A stretch of 64,000 nucleotides of DNA from an uncultured Lachnospiraceae bacterium (lineage in GTDB: Bacteria > Bacillota > Clostridia > Lachnospirales > Lachnospiraceae): NCBI GenBank assembly GCA_947245585.1, contig CAMXPV010000003.1, positions 52,950 through 116,949 of the forward strand, in the 5' to 3' direction. The notes under the pieces were generated by a model. It saw only the letters and a list, made by a program, of their open reading frames with translations. It did not search any database and was not told the DNA's origin. Below, in pieces: positions 29,035-39,259 of this stretch (position 1 is its first letter; every line of letters begins with the position of its first letter). Made by a program: the position numbers and the translations under genes.

Positions 29035-31902
29035 TCACACGGTTTCCCCGACTGCCGGAAATACCAAAAATACTTTGAACAGATCGCCGTCCAGCTCGAT
29101 CTCAAAGCTGCCCTTCTGGGCTATGGTCAGGTTCTTTGCTATGGACAAGCCCAAACCGCTCCCCTCCGTGGTTCTCGACTCGTCTCCCCTGATAAACCGC
29201 TCCGTCAATTCTTCCGGCTTACAATTCAGGGGATTCTCCGAAATATTCTTGATGGATATCTCGATCTGCTCCGTCCCATTCTCTCCGCCGCTTTCCCGCT
29301 TATCCAGCGTCACGTACACCCGTGTACCCGCCATCGCGTACTTAAAGACATTATTGAACAGATTCTCCATCACGCGCCAGATCCTGCGGCTGTCCGCCTC
29401 GATCACCACATTCCGGGTATGCACGTTCATGACCGTAGTCAGATTCTTTGTCTCAAACTTCTCGGAAAATTCCCCGATGGTCTGATTCAACAGCTCCGTC
29501 AGATTGATCCGCTCAAAATGATAACTGATATTTCCGGAAGTAATCTTGCTTGCCTCCACCAGATCGTCCGTGAGCTGTTTCAAGCGTTGGGATTTTTCAT
29601 CCAGTACGCGGATATAATTCTGTACCTTTTCGTTGTCTACCCGCTCCCTTTTCAGCAAATCCACATAGTTGATAATGGAGGTGAGGGGTGTCTTGATGTC
29701 GTGGGACACGTTGGTGATCAGATCGGCCTTCATGCGCTCATCCTTCATGCTGATCTCCACGGCCTCCTTGATGCCCTTTCCGATGCTGTTGACGGAATTG
29801 GCAAGGACTTTGTTATCGCCGTGCAGCTCCTCCGTGTCGATCTGGTGTTCCACCTGGCCTCCGGCTATGGTCTCTATGCCCTGCACAATGCCCTGCCGTT
29901 CTTTCGCATCCTTATAAAGCAGAACGCCCACAAGCACATCCACGATACAGATGAACAAAATCAGAAGTATATCGAAGTCCCCATACTTGCTGCTCTCCAG
30001 GACAATCAGATGAAACAGCAGGAACGCGCCGTAAGGCACCCATGTCCGCAGAACGATTCCTCCGTTGTCATATACCTGCCACGCAAGCTGCTTTAATTTC
30101 AGAAGCAGTCGGTAGAGGTAAGAATTATGAAACAGCTCCCTCGCCTTGATTCTCCTGACCAGACTGTAGAAGAAAAAGGTAAACACCAGATCCGCCAGGA
30201 ATACGATCCCGAGGAAGACCGCTACAAACCAATCCTGATGAATTGCCTCCCGGTAATATGCAGTATCGGTGGGATCACATCCCGCAAGTTCCGCCATCAC
30301 AACCAAAATCCAGACTGCAAGGAAAGCCACGCCGAAGGCGATGAGCAGGGCCGCCTCTGTGGGAATCCGATCAAAAGCAGTCAACCTGATTTGCTTGACT
30401 CCCTCCTCGTCATACTCCCTTCCCGCCGTCACTGTCTGGTAGATCAAGAGTATCAGATACAGAAGGCCGCAGACAATGGCCGCCGCCAACCACATCCAGA
30501 GATTTGGCAGATAATCCCTGCCCTGTCTAAAAGCATCCGCTGCCGGGTAGGAAGTGTCTACACTGAGCCAGATTCTAACCGACTCCGGATACGCATAGTC
30601 ATAGCTTTGTAGAATTTTGCTGATTGTTTCCTCTTTAATGTCAGTGTTGGTCACATATTTCATATCCGCAGGACTGTAATAGATAAATCTCTCATCTAAC
30701 GGCTCCCCCATCTTTTCCTGTGTCCCGTAATCCTGCATCTTCCTAAGCGCCATTTCCCTGTCACTGCTTCCCTCGGGCATATTGCTGTAATACTGGGTTT
30801 CCTTCCCCACCTTCTTCTCAATCAGATAGCGCACATTGGAGTTTTCCATGCTGTAATAATCAGCATAGGTAATGTATTCTTCGTAGTTATAGAAAAGGCT
30901 CTCTGCCGCGTTCTGCACACTGTGGCAAAGATCATAGTAGAGCTCCCAGTCAGATACATAGTCCTCCAGTTTCCTGCCGTCTACGGTCTTATAACGATTC
31001 ACCAGAACATCGTATTCGGCGGCAGTCATATCGCCATCCTCACCATCAGAATACAGGACCTGCTCCTCAACCTCTGCGCGTGTCGTCTCCGTCTGCGCAG
31101 AATCCCCATACTCGACCACCACTTCCGCGTGATCGCCAAGGGCGCTTGCCGGCTCATATCCTTCCACAAAGCCGGAATCATCGACGCTATATGACACGCC
31201 CGCCTTGAAAGCCTTGTCTGTCGTTACATCCTTGACTGTCGTATAACTCTCCACATCCGATTTCAGATAACCGGCATCCGAGGTATTGCGGTAACCGCTG
31301 TCCGGATCGATGGTGGTAATCTGTGTCTTTCCCGCTAAAAAGTCTGCCGCTTCCGCCGCCGTCATTCTCTCAGTGGTCCACTCAAATCCGTACTTCTGCC
31401 ATTTGAGCAGGTCTTCCAGCCGATAGTTGGCGGTCACATACTTTTCCGGGAGTCCGCTGCTGCGGTAATTATAGGCCGTCACATCCACAATCTTTGCGCC
31501 GTCAAAAACGCCGTCCGTCTCCAACTGACTGCTCACCACGCCGAAGCGGATGATGTCCGCTGCCGCATGGCCAAAAATCTGATTAAAGACCCTGGAATCC
31601 TCAAACGGTGTACCCGGATCGGGTGTATAATTGACATACTCAATCGTACCGCCCCAGGAATGATTGGCCGACTGAATCTCCATGGTCGTACCCACCGTCA
31701 CGACAATCATGGCAAACACCATAACCGCCAAAGCGATATGCTGTACGCCGAGAAGCGCTGTCCTGAGAAAGCGTCTGTTTTTCGGACGTCTCTCCTTTTT
31801 GCGTCTCTTCTCCTTTTTTTCTTTTATCTCAGGATATTGGATATCCTGTGTGTCTTCGAGAATCTCCCTGTTCTCTTCACGTTCTGTATTTTCCATTCCC
31901 AT
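29035..31902 (-). CDS. Large membrane sensor histidine kinase (955 aa)
   Basis: HisKA NVSHDIKTPLTSIINYVDLL, HATPase EGSGLGLSIAKNL; N-terminal TM with long extracytoplasmic domain. Confidence 0.92.
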   Translation of the reverse strand: MGMENTEREENREILEDTQDIQYPEIKEKKEKRRKKERRPKNRRFLRTALLGVQHIALAVMVFAMIVVTVGTTMEIQSANHSWGGTIEYVNYTPDPGTPFEDSRVFNQIFGHAAADIIRFGVVSSQLETDGVFDGAKIVDVTAYNYRSSGLPEKYVTANYRLEDLLKWQKYGFEWTTERMTAAEAADFLAGKTQITTIDPDSGYRNTSDAGYLKSDVESYTTVKDVTTDKAFKAGVSYSVDDSGFVEGYEPASALGDHAEVVVEYGDSAQTETTRAEVEEQVLYSDGEDGDMTAAEYDVLVNRYKTVDGRKLEDYVSDWELYYDLCHSVQNAAESLFYNYEEYITYADYYSMENSNVRYLIEKKVGKETQYYSNMPEGSSDREMALRKMQDYGTQEKMGEPLDERFIYYSPADMKYVTNTDIKEETISKILQSYDYAYPESVRIWLSVDTSYPAADAFRQGRDYLPNLWMWLAAAIVCGLLYLILLIYQTVTAGREYDEEGVKQIRLTAFDRIPTEAALLIAFGVAFLAVWILVVMAELAGCDPTDTAYYREAIHQDWFVAVFLGIVFLADLVFTFFFYSLVRRIKARELFHNSYLYRLLLKLKQLAWQVYDNGGIVLRTWVPYGAFLLFHLIVLESSKYGDFDILLILFICIVDVLVGVLLYKDAKERQGIVQGIETIAGGQVEHQIDTEELHGDNKVLANSVNSIGKGIKEAVEISMKDERMKADLITNVSHDIKTPLTSIINYVDLLKRERVDNEKVQNYIRVLDEKSQRLKQLTDDLVEASKITSGNISYHFERINLTELLNQTIGEFSEKFETKNLTTVMNVHTRNVVIEADSRRIWRVMENLFNNVFKYAMAGTRVYVTLDKRESGGENGTEQIEISIKNISENPLNCKPEELTERFIRGDESRTTEGSGLGLSIAKNLTIAQKGSFEIELDGDLFKVFLVFPAVGETV

Positions 31903-31926
31903 ATTCCTTCCCTCTATGTGCCCATT

Positions 31927-32622
31927 TTAAGCGTCCTTTTCCACCTTATAACCGATCCCCCACACAACCTTGAGATATCGGGGCTCCTTGGGATTGATCT
32001 CAATTTTTTCCCTGATATGCCTGATGTGAACCGCCACCGTGTTGTCCGCGCCGATGGCCTCCTCATTCCAGATACTCTCATAAATCTGATTAATGGAAAA
32101 CACACGGCCGCAATTTCTTACAAGCAGGAGTAAAATATTGTACTCGATAGGCGTCAGCTTTACGCTCTCCCCGTCCACCGTCACCTCCTTCGTGTCGTCA
32201 TTGATGCACAGCCCACCCACCTGAAAAAGGGCGTTGTTCTCCGTGTTGAGATTCCCTAACATGGTGTATCTGCGGAGATTGGATTTCACCCGCGCCACCA
32301 GTTCCTGCGGATTAAAGGGTTTTGTGATATAATCGTCCGCGCCGATATTCAATCCCAGAATCTTGTCGTTGTCCTCCGACTTGGCCGAGAGGAAAATAAT
32401 GGGAACACTGGAATATTCCCGAATTTTTATGGTGGCGTGAATCCCGTCCATCTTAGGCATCATAATGTCGATGAGAAGCAGATGGATCTGCTGTTCTTTC
32501 AGGATGCGGATGGCCTCCTGTCCGTCGTAGGCCTTAAAGATCGTATATCCCTCCTGTAAGAGATAGATTTCGATCGCATCCACAATCTCTCTGTCGTCGT
32601 CACACACCAGTATATTCGCCAT
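31927..32622 (-). CDS. OmpR/VanR-type response regulator
   Basis: ILVCDDDREIVDAIEIYL, LLIDIMMPKMDG, C-terminal winged helix. Confidence 0.95.
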   Translation of the reverse strand: MANILVCDDDREIVDAIEIYLLQEGYTIFKAYDGQEAIRILKEQQIHLLLIDIMMPKMDGIHATIKIREYSSVPIIFLSAKSEDNDKILGLNIGADDYITKPFNPQELVARVKSNLRRYTMLGNLNTENNALFQVGGLCINDDTKEVTVDGESVKLTPIEYNILLLLVRNCGRVFSINQIYESIWNEEAIGADNTVAVHIRHIREKIEINPKEPRYLKVVWGIGYKVEKDA

Positions 32623-32717
32623 GGCTTTCTCCTCTCCGTAAACCGATCCGGTATCTCATCATAACTAGTTAAACATAGAATCATAAAGGAATAGATGGGA
32701 ATTTCATTAAGTTTCTC

Positions 32718-33572
32718 TTAATTTGGATGGATTCCCAGAAATGCACCCAGATTGCCGCGCCGTCCCTTACTTGCCCGGTGGGAAAAAAGATAATCCGCAT
32801 TGTGGCAGGTACACAGATCCGTTACCTGAATCCGGTCCGGTAAAATGCCCGCCTCCGTAAGCACAATCTCATTGGCCCTCCACAGATCAAGCTGATACTT
32901 CCCGCCGCCTTTTTCGCGCAAGATTTCACGCTTTTGTCCCGGCCTTTGAAATTCTGCGGCAAAGGCATCCGCCACATCCTCGCTGACCTCATAGCAGTCC
33001 TGACAGATGGAAGGGCCCACCGCCGCCACCAGATCGGCAGGATCCGTGCCGTAAACTTCCCCCATTTTCTCCACCACGCACCGCCCCATGCGGGCCACCG
33101 TACCACGCCAGCCGGAATGGGCAAGCGCAATAGCCCGTCTCTTGACATCTACAAAGTACAAAGGCACACAGTCCGCAAAAAAGGTCGCCAGATACACCCC
33201 CGGCTCATCTGTCAAAAGGCCGTCCACATCTGTGTAATCCCGCTTTCTTGTAATGCCCTTTCCGCCGTCCGCTCTACCTGCCACCCGCAGATTGGTGGTG
33301 TGGGTCTGATCAGAACAGACGATATCTTCCACACTACAATGCAGCGTGTCCGCAACGCGCCTGAAGTTTTCATCTACCGCTTCCTTCCTGTCCCCTCTGG
33401 TATAACTTAAATTCAGGGAACTGTAGATTCCCTCGCTTGCGCCGCCCATTCTGGTGGTAAACAGATGATTTACCCACTCCTGCTCTTCCAACAAAGGAAA
33501 GGTGAGATAAACCATCTCCCCCTCCCTGTTCACACGCATCTGCCTGCTGTTTTCCTGTCTGTGCCAGTTCAT
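32718..33572 (-). CDS. pgeF: Peptidoglycan editing factor PgeF (laccase-domain/YlmD family)
   Basis: LATFFADCVPLYFVD, ALAHSGWRGTVARM, GPSICQDCYEV. Confidence 0.92.
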   Translation of the reverse strand: MNWHRQENSRQMRVNREGEMVYLTFPLLEEQEWVNHLFTTRMGGASEGIYSSLNLSYTRGDRKEAVDENFRRVADTLHCSVEDIVCSDQTHTTNLRVAGRADGGKGITRKRDYTDVDGLLTDEPGVYLATFFADCVPLYFVDVKRRAIALAHSGWRGTVARMGRCVVEKMGEVYGTDPADLVAAVGPSICQDCYEVSEDVADAFAAEFQRPGQKREILREKGGGKYQLDLWRANEIVLTEAGILPDRIQVTDLCTCHNADYLFSHRASKGRRGNLGAFLGIHPN

Positions 33573-33584
33573 ATTGCTCCTTTC

Positions 33585-33944
33585 CTAACATATGTAGTTA
33601 AACGCGTTCTTAATCCACTGTATACTTTCCCCGTCCAGAGCCACCACGTCAAATCGGATCGGCGTATCTTCCGCACAGTGATGCAGATACCGGTAATAAT
33701 CCGCCACCTTGCATATTTTCCTCTGCTTGGCCGTCCCCACCGCCTCCGCCGCGCTGCCCTTGCTTTTTCCGGAACGGTATTTCACCTCGAAAAAGACAAG
33801 ATAAGCCCCGTCATAGCCAACGATATCAATTTCTCCCTGCCGGTTCCTGAAATTGCGCTCCGCAATTTTCACGCCCTGAGAAAGTAAATAGGCACAGACC
33901 TGCTCTTCTCTCTGTGCCCCTGCCGCTCTCGTATTCATCCTCAT
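33585..33944 (-). CDS. YraN family (UPF0102) endonuclease-like protein
   Basis: AAGAQREEQVCAYLLSQGVKIAERNFRNRQGEIDIVGYDGAYLVFFEVKYR. Confidence 0.92.
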   Translation of the reverse strand: MRMNTRAAGAQREEQVCAYLLSQGVKIAERNFRNRQGEIDIVGYDGAYLVFFEVKYRSGKSKGSAAEAVGTAKQRKICKVADYYRYLHHCAEDTPIRFDVVALDGESIQWIKNAFNYIC

Positions 33945-34240
33945 GTACCCTTCGCCATCTTGGCTTTCACCTTATCCATGGAATCCACGAATATCAAGAT
34001 CTCCGCCACCACCTCGTACAGCTCCGGCGGAATCATTTCCCCGATCTCCAACCGGGACAGCGTATCTGCCAGTTTATCATCCCGATGGATTGGCACATCC
34101 GCCTCCTTCGCCCTCTCAATGATGCGCTCCGCAAGCGCGCCTCTGCCGGAGGCAATGACGCGCGGCGCTTCGTCGTCCGGGTCGTATTCCAGGGCAATCG
34201 CCTGTTTTACTTTTTCCTTCTCCTGCTTTTTTTCCGCCAT
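33941..34240 (-). CDS. Stand-alone FlhB/EscU C-terminal-domain protein (YlqH-like)
   Basis: AIALEYDPDDEAPRVIASGRGALAERIIERAKEADVPIHRDDKLADTLSRLEIGEMIPPELYEVVAEIL. Confidence 0.88.
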   Translation of the reverse strand: MAEKKQEKEKVKQAIALEYDPDDEAPRVIASGRGALAERIIERAKEADVPIHRDDKLADTLSRLEIGEMIPPELYEVVAEILIFVDSMDKVKAKMAKGT

Positions 34241-34261
34241 ATTCTTACCTCTTCACCCGCA

Positions 34262-36061
34262 CTAGGCTCTCATATCAAAGGAAGTCCTGCTGAGTACCGA
34301 AATATTCTTCTGTTGGTGCAGCAGAGTCTGCATGATGGAAGATTCCTCTTCCTCTCCGTCGTCCTCCTTCACATGCATCTGCGCCTTCAAAGAATACCCT
34401 CTGCTCTCCAATCTCTTATTTAAAGTTTCTATATTCTCCCCGATCAAATCCAAAACGCTTTCGTCCATCACCGTAAAGTTTGTGGACACCTGCTTATCCT
34501 TCATCGTCACATAGACATCAAGAGGCCCCAAATGCTCCATATCCAAATGCAGAAGCGCGCTCACCTGCCCGTCTTTTGCCGCCAGATTTTTCTTGTTTGT
34601 ATAGACGTAAAGATCGCCGTGGGCATTGTTGCCAAGCATCTTTAAGGGCAGCTGCACATAGGTGTACAGATGATTCATCTGATTCATAAAATCCACGTTG
34701 CTCTGCAGATTCTGGACGCTTCTTGAAACAGGCGCATCGCCCTTTCCCGCTGTCTCAAGAGCCTGGGAAAGTCTCGCCGTCTGTTCCCTGATCCTCTCGT
34801 AGAGCTGTTCCACCTGCTTTTTGTCCGCCACATCCTTCGGTTCTATCATCCACTGTCGGCCAATCTGGTCTTTTAACAGCTGTTTAAACTCATTTCCGCC
34901 AAGGAGCCTTTGCAGGGCCTGATCCGGCGCATCCTTCCTCTGCGTTCCGGTAAGAAGATGGCGGATTAACTGCAGTACGTCCTTTGCAGGCAGTTCGCCG
35001 TTTCTGATCTGCTCCGCTGTCTGTTCGTCCACGCCAAGACCCTTCAGGGTATCTCCCAACTGCTTCCACTGGGCCTCCGACAAAACAGGTTCCCGCCCTG
35101 CAGTCTGTGCGCCCTCCCCATTCTCCTTTGTCTCAGCAGCCTCGGCCATAAGCTGCTCTGCCTGCGCCGCGCCCTCCGGCAGATCGGCCAAAAGCGCATC
35201 CGCTATCTGCGCTGCTCCACTGGCCGCGGCATTCCCGGCATTCTCAGTCCCCGCACCCTGCGCGGCCTCCTGCGCCGCCGCATCGCCCGCCAAAGCTGTG
35301 CCATCTGCACTCTGCTGTAAGGTGACGGTTCCGTCCTGTGCGCCGCCGTCGGTAAAAATATCGATAACAGCGCTGTAGAAAGCCAGCGCCCGCTCGCCCT
35401 GCCCCTCGTTCACAAGGGCTGTAAAAGTCTGCGGCAATTCCTCCATAATGGTCTCCGCACTCGAGAGAATCTGATGACTCGCATTTTGATAATGCTCAAA
35501 CTGCTCGATATTCTCCAATGTCACGGGCAGTTCAAGCTTCGTCATCTGAATGATGGAGGTCGGATTCTGGCCGGGAAAATCCAGAAGCAGTCTGCTCATA
35601 TTCAGGATAGAGTCCTTATCGATGGGCATACCCTCCTCCATCATTTTCGCAACCATCTCAATATTCGCACTGGTCTCCGGCAGTCCTGCCGCCGCAAGCG
35701 CACGCAAAATCGTGGCCGTGTTCGCTGTGTTTGTGTACAGAGGCGCAAGCGACATAAACGAATTGCTGTTGGACTTGACCTCAAAACTCATCATCTGGCC
35801 GAGCGCCAGACTCACGCTCTTGTCGATCTTGGCGTTGATGGCATAATCCTGCGCCAATTCAATCTGTACCGAATTGCCATTCCTGCTCACCACCGTTCCT
35901 TGTATCGTCTGGCCCGGCTTCAAATTCCGAATCTCGCTTTGCAGGCGCATAAGCCGTTCTCCCTTGTTTCCGGAGTCCGAAACTTTCACTGTGTCGCCCG
36001 CCCTTACACTCTGACTCTCTTTTTTAAATATGCTTCCCAGATTCAAGTCTATACCTCGCAA
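34262..36061 (-). CDS. FliK/hook-length-control-like protein (YlqG-position)
   Basis: Low-complexity Ala/Gln/Glu middle and C-terminal LPLKMLGNNAHGDLYVYTN...LHLDMEHLGPLDVYVTMKDKQVSTNFTV, resembling FliK C-terminal domain; upstream of FlhB-C homolog. Confidence 0.65.
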   Translation of the reverse strand: MRGIDLNLGSIFKKESQSVRAGDTVKVSDSGNKGERLMRLQSEIRNLKPGQTIQGTVVSRNGNSVQIELAQDYAINAKIDKSVSLALGQMMSFEVKSNSNSFMSLAPLYTNTANTATILRALAAAGLPETSANIEMVAKMMEEGMPIDKDSILNMSRLLLDFPGQNPTSIIQMTKLELPVTLENIEQFEHYQNASHQILSSAETIMEELPQTFTALVNEGQGERALAFYSAVIDIFTDGGAQDGTVTLQQSADGTALAGDAAAQEAAQGAGTENAGNAAASGAAQIADALLADLPEGAAQAEQLMAEAAETKENGEGAQTAGREPVLSEAQWKQLGDTLKGLGVDEQTAEQIRNGELPAKDVLQLIRHLLTGTQRKDAPDQALQRLLGGNEFKQLLKDQIGRQWMIEPKDVADKKQVEQLYERIREQTARLSQALETAGKGDAPVSRSVQNLQSNVDFMNQMNHLYTYVQLPLKMLGNNAHGDLYVYTNKKNLAAKDGQVSALLHLDMEHLGPLDVYVTMKDKQVSTNFTVMDESVLDLIGENIETLNKRLESRGYSLKAQMHVKEDDGEEEESSIMQTLLHQQKNISVLSRTSFDMRA

Positions 36062-36813
36062 AAATGTGTGATAAAAGATTTTCTGTGAATGGGACAGGGC
36101 CCGTACTTTTCAAGCGCCTCGATGTGCGCCCTCGCGCCGTATCCCTTGTTTGAGGCAAAGCCGTACACCGGATACACCTCATCGTACTGTACCATCAGGC
36201 GGTCCCTCGTCACCTTTGCCACGATACTTGCCGCCCCAATGGAAATGCTTTTCGCGTCTCCCTTGATAATAGGAACCTGCCTCATCTCTACACCCGGTAT
36301 GGTCACGGCATCGTTTAGTAAGAGATCCGGCACAACAGACAGCTTTCCAATAGCCTCACGCATAGCCTCATAGGTCGCCTGCAGGATATTGATCTCATCA
36401 ATGCGGGCCGGCGTACTGTAACCAAGTCCCACTGCCACCGCTTTCTCCATGATCACCTCATAAAGTTCCTCTCTCTTTTTTTCGGAGAGTTTCTTGGAAT
36501 CATTGATATATAAAATGTCACAATCTTTCGGCAAAATCACCGCTCCCGCCACCACCGGACCTGCAAGCGGGCCTCTTCCCACCTCGTCAATGCCGCAGAT
36601 ATGCGTATAGGCGGCATATTCTCTCTCATACCGCTGTAAATCTAACGTCCGCTTTACCTCTTTTTCATAGGCCGCAATACGCTTTTTCGCCTTGGTAATT
36701 TCCGCCTGCACACCCGCTCTCTCGTCGTCTGCATACTCCGAAAACAAAGCAGGCAGCTCTTCGATAGCTGCCGCCTGTAATTTTTCTCTTATGGTTCCAA
36801 TCTTTTCTGCCAT
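36049..36813 (-). CDS. rnhB: Ribonuclease HII
   Basis: ICGIDEVGRGPLAGPVVAGAVIL. Confidence 0.96.
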   Translation of the reverse strand: MAEKIGTIREKLQAAAIEELPALFSEYADDERAGVQAEITKAKKRIAAYEKEVKRTLDLQRYEREYAAYTHICGIDEVGRGPLAGPVVAGAVILPKDCDILYINDSKKLSEKKREELYEVIMEKAVAVGLGYSTPARIDEINILQATYEAMREAIGKLSVVPDLLLNDAVTIPGVEMRQVPIIKGDAKSISIGAASIVAKVTRDRLMVQYDEVYPVYGFASNKGYGARAHIEALEKYGPCPIHRKSFITHFCEV

Positions 36814-36831
36814 TTATCCTTCTCCCGCCCA

Positions 36832-37371
36832 TTAGCGATGTTTAATAAATCCAATCTTTTCGAGCGGCCATATCCGAAGCCATGCTCTCCCAATTATGTT
36901 TTCTCTCCTGATGTTTGCTACGGAAGGATCCCTGCTGTCGGTACTGTTGTTTCTGTTATCTCCCAGAACAAAATATTCGTCTTTCCCCAACGTGATCGGC
37001 TCGTATGCCCTGCCCGGATTCTCTATGACTTCCTTGCCGTAAAAGTCATCAATCACCTCTCCCTCCACATAGATCTTTCCTTCCTCGTCAATCTGTACCG
37101 TCTCTCCCGGCAGACCTATGACTCTCTTGATATAAAAGGTGTCCTTCTCCCCCAAAAAGCGGAATACAATAATGTCATACCGCTCCGGATCATGGAAGCG
37201 GTAGCTGATTTTGTCTACAATCAAATTATCCGCTTCACTGAGCATCGGCTCCATAGAGCTTCCCTGCACCTGCGTCCTTTGTCCCACAAAATGGATCACC
37301 AGATAAACAAGGCACAAAACGCCAAGCAGATACAGACTCGTGTTCAAAATCTCCCGCAATACTCTCTTCAC
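36832..37371 (-). CDS. lepB: Signal peptidase I (copy 1)
   Basis: VQGSSMEPMLSEADNLIVDKISYR, FYIKRVIGLPGETV, YFVLGDNRNNSTDSRD. Confidence 0.95.
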   Translation of the reverse strand: MKRVLREILNTSLYLLGVLCLVYLVIHFVGQRTQVQGSSMEPMLSEADNLIVDKISYRFHDPERYDIIVFRFLGEKDTFYIKRVIGLPGETVQIDEEGKIYVEGEVIDDFYGKEVIENPGRAYEPITLGKDEYFVLGDNRNNSTDSRDPSVANIRRENIIGRAWLRIWPLEKIGFIKHR

Positions 37372-38240
37372 TCCTGCTCTTCCTCCTGCTGTTGGTCACA
37401 CATTTCCAATGTAATTCTTCCTATTCTGCCGTTTCTGAAATCATCCACCAAAAGGGCCGCCGCTTTTTCATAGTCCGGCTCCTGTCCTTTTTTATAACAT
37501 TTGCGGTTTTCACAGATTAAATCAAGCGCCTGAACGGGCGTAAGCTCTGTCTCACCGTCAATCTGGTATCTGGCAAACAAATGTTCTCCGTAATATGCCA
37601 TCAGATAGGCCAAAAGCTCCGACGCAAGCTCCGTCATCTGTAAAATCTCGTCGTTCATGGACCCGATCATGGCAAGCTTTTTGCCCACTTCTTCACTTTC
37701 AAACTTAGGCCACAAAATACCCGGCGTGTCCAAAAGCTCCAATTCTTTGTTCAGCCTGATCCACTGTTTCCCCTTGGTTACACCCGGCTTATTTCCCGTC
37801 TTCGTACATGCTTTTCCCGCAAAGGAATTGATAAAAGTGGATTTTCCCACATTGGGAATGCCCACGACGATCGCCCTGACAGGCCTGTTTTTGATTCCAC
37901 GCTTTCTGTCTCGCTCAATTTTTTCCCTGCACGCCTCCTGTACTTTTGGCTGAATGGCACGCATCCCTTGTCCGGTCTTGGCGTTAATCTCAAGAACATG
38001 AAAGCCACGCTCCTTAAAATATGACATCCAACGCTTATTTGCCTCCGGGTCTGCCAAATCTGATTTATTCAGAAGAATCAGCCGGGCCTTGTTCTTTCCC
38101 AATTCATCTATGTCCGGATTTTTACTGGAAAGGGGAACTCTGGCATCCACCAACTCAATCACCAGATCAATGAGACTGATGTTCTCCTGCATCATGCGCT
38201 TCGCCTTCGTCATATGCCCCGGATACCACTGATAATTCAT
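37368..38240 (-). CDS. rbgA: Ribosome biogenesis GTPase RbgA/YlqF
   Basis: YPGHMTKAKRMMQENISLIDLVIELVDARVPLSS; circularly permuted G motifs GIPNVGKSTFIN. Confidence 0.95.
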   Translation of the reverse strand: MNYQWYPGHMTKAKRMMQENISLIDLVIELVDARVPLSSKNPDIDELGKNKARLILLNKSDLADPEANKRWMSYFKERGFHVLEINAKTGQGMRAIQPKVQEACREKIERDRKRGIKNRPVRAIVVGIPNVGKSTFINSFAGKACTKTGNKPGVTKGKQWIRLNKELELLDTPGILWPKFESEEVGKKLAMIGSMNDEILQMTELASELLAYLMAYYGEHLFARYQIDGETELTPVQALDLICENRKCYKKGQEPDYEKAAALLVDDFRNGRIGRITLEMCDQQQEEEQE

Positions 38241-38252
38241 GTTCTGTCCCCT

Positions 38253-38864
38253 CTATTCAATCATGCCCATGGAATCTTCCTGAGCCGCCATATGAAACCA
38301 TGCTTTACCGACAATATCATCTTTCTTCACCGCGCCGATATTGCCTGACCGGCTGTCTTCACTGCTGTTTCTGTTATCTCCCAAAACAAAAAACTCGTCT
38401 CCGCCCAGAAGGAGTTCATTCTGCGCAATACCGGGGTCTGCAATCTTGTCGAAAAGCTCGTTCTCCTCCAAAAGCACCCCGTCTATATAAACGCTGCCAT
38501 CCCGAATTTGCACTGTCTCACCGGGCAGTCCTACCACCCGCTTCACGTAAAAATGCGTATTCTGGTTCCCGTTTGGCAGAAAAACAACGACATCCCCGCG
38601 CCTGGGCGTAGATATCCTGTAAAGAATACGGTTCATCAATATTTCCTGCCCATTGTGCAGCGCAGGTTCCATGGAGTCACCGATCACACTGGTCCGCATT
38701 CCCACCGAAAACACAAGAACAAACGCCAGAAAAACGGCGACGGCACCGCCCACCAACAATTCCATGATATCCTTTAGCAGCCTTGGGTTCAGCCTTTTTT
38801 TCTTTTGATAAAAAGTAAGTCCCTTTCTCCTAGCCACAGTCTCTTCCTCTTGCCGTAGACTCAA
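38253..38864 (-). CDS. lepB: Signal peptidase I (copy 2)
   Basis: VIGDSMEPALHNGQEILMNRILYR, FYVKRVVGLPGETVQI, FFVLGDNRNSSEDSRSG. Confidence 0.95.
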   Translation of the reverse strand: MSLRQEEETVARRKGLTFYQKKKRLNPRLLKDIMELLVGGAVAVFLAFVLVFSVGMRTSVIGDSMEPALHNGQEILMNRILYRISTPRRGDVVVFLPNGNQNTHFYVKRVVGLPGETVQIRDGSVYIDGVLLEENELFDKIADPGIAQNELLLGGDEFFVLGDNRNSSEDSRSGNIGAVKKDDIVGKAWFHMAAQEDSMGMIE

Positions 38865-38868
38865 AAAA

Positions 38869-38902
38869 CAGATACCTCCATATTTCGAGGTATCTGCCTT
38901 AT
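38869..38902 (-). terminator. Terminator after rplS
   Basis: CAGATACCTC...GAGGTATCTG followed (minus strand) by T-run. Confidence 0.75.
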
Positions 38903-38911
38903 GTTTTCCGC

Positions 38912-39259
38912 TTATCTCACTAACTCTTTTACCTTGGCTTTCTTGCCGACGCGGTTTCTCAGGTAATTCAGTTTCGCACGTCTCACCTTACCACGTCTTA
39001 CAACCTCGACTTTCTCCACATTAGGAGAGTGCATGGGCCATGTCTTTTCTACGCCTACGCCGTTTGACATCTTACGCACGGTAAAGGTCGTTCTGTTGCC
39101 GCCGCCCTGAATCTTTAAAACAGTGCCTTCAAACACCTGGATTCTCTCGCGGTTACCCTCTTTGATCTTACCGTACACCTTAACGGTATCGCCTACGTTA
39201 AAATCGTCAACATTTTCCTTTAACTGTTCCGCTTCAATTTCTCTAATAATATCGTTCAT
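38912..39259 (-). CDS. rplS: 50S ribosomal protein L19
   Basis: [56 protein letters not shown]. Confidence 0.97.
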   Translation of the reverse strand: MNDIIREIEAEQLKENVDDFNVGDTVKVYGKIKEGNRERIQVFEGTVLKIQGGGNRTTFTVRKMSNGVGVEKTWPMHSPNVEKVEVVRRGKVRRAKLNYLRNRVGKKAKVKELVR

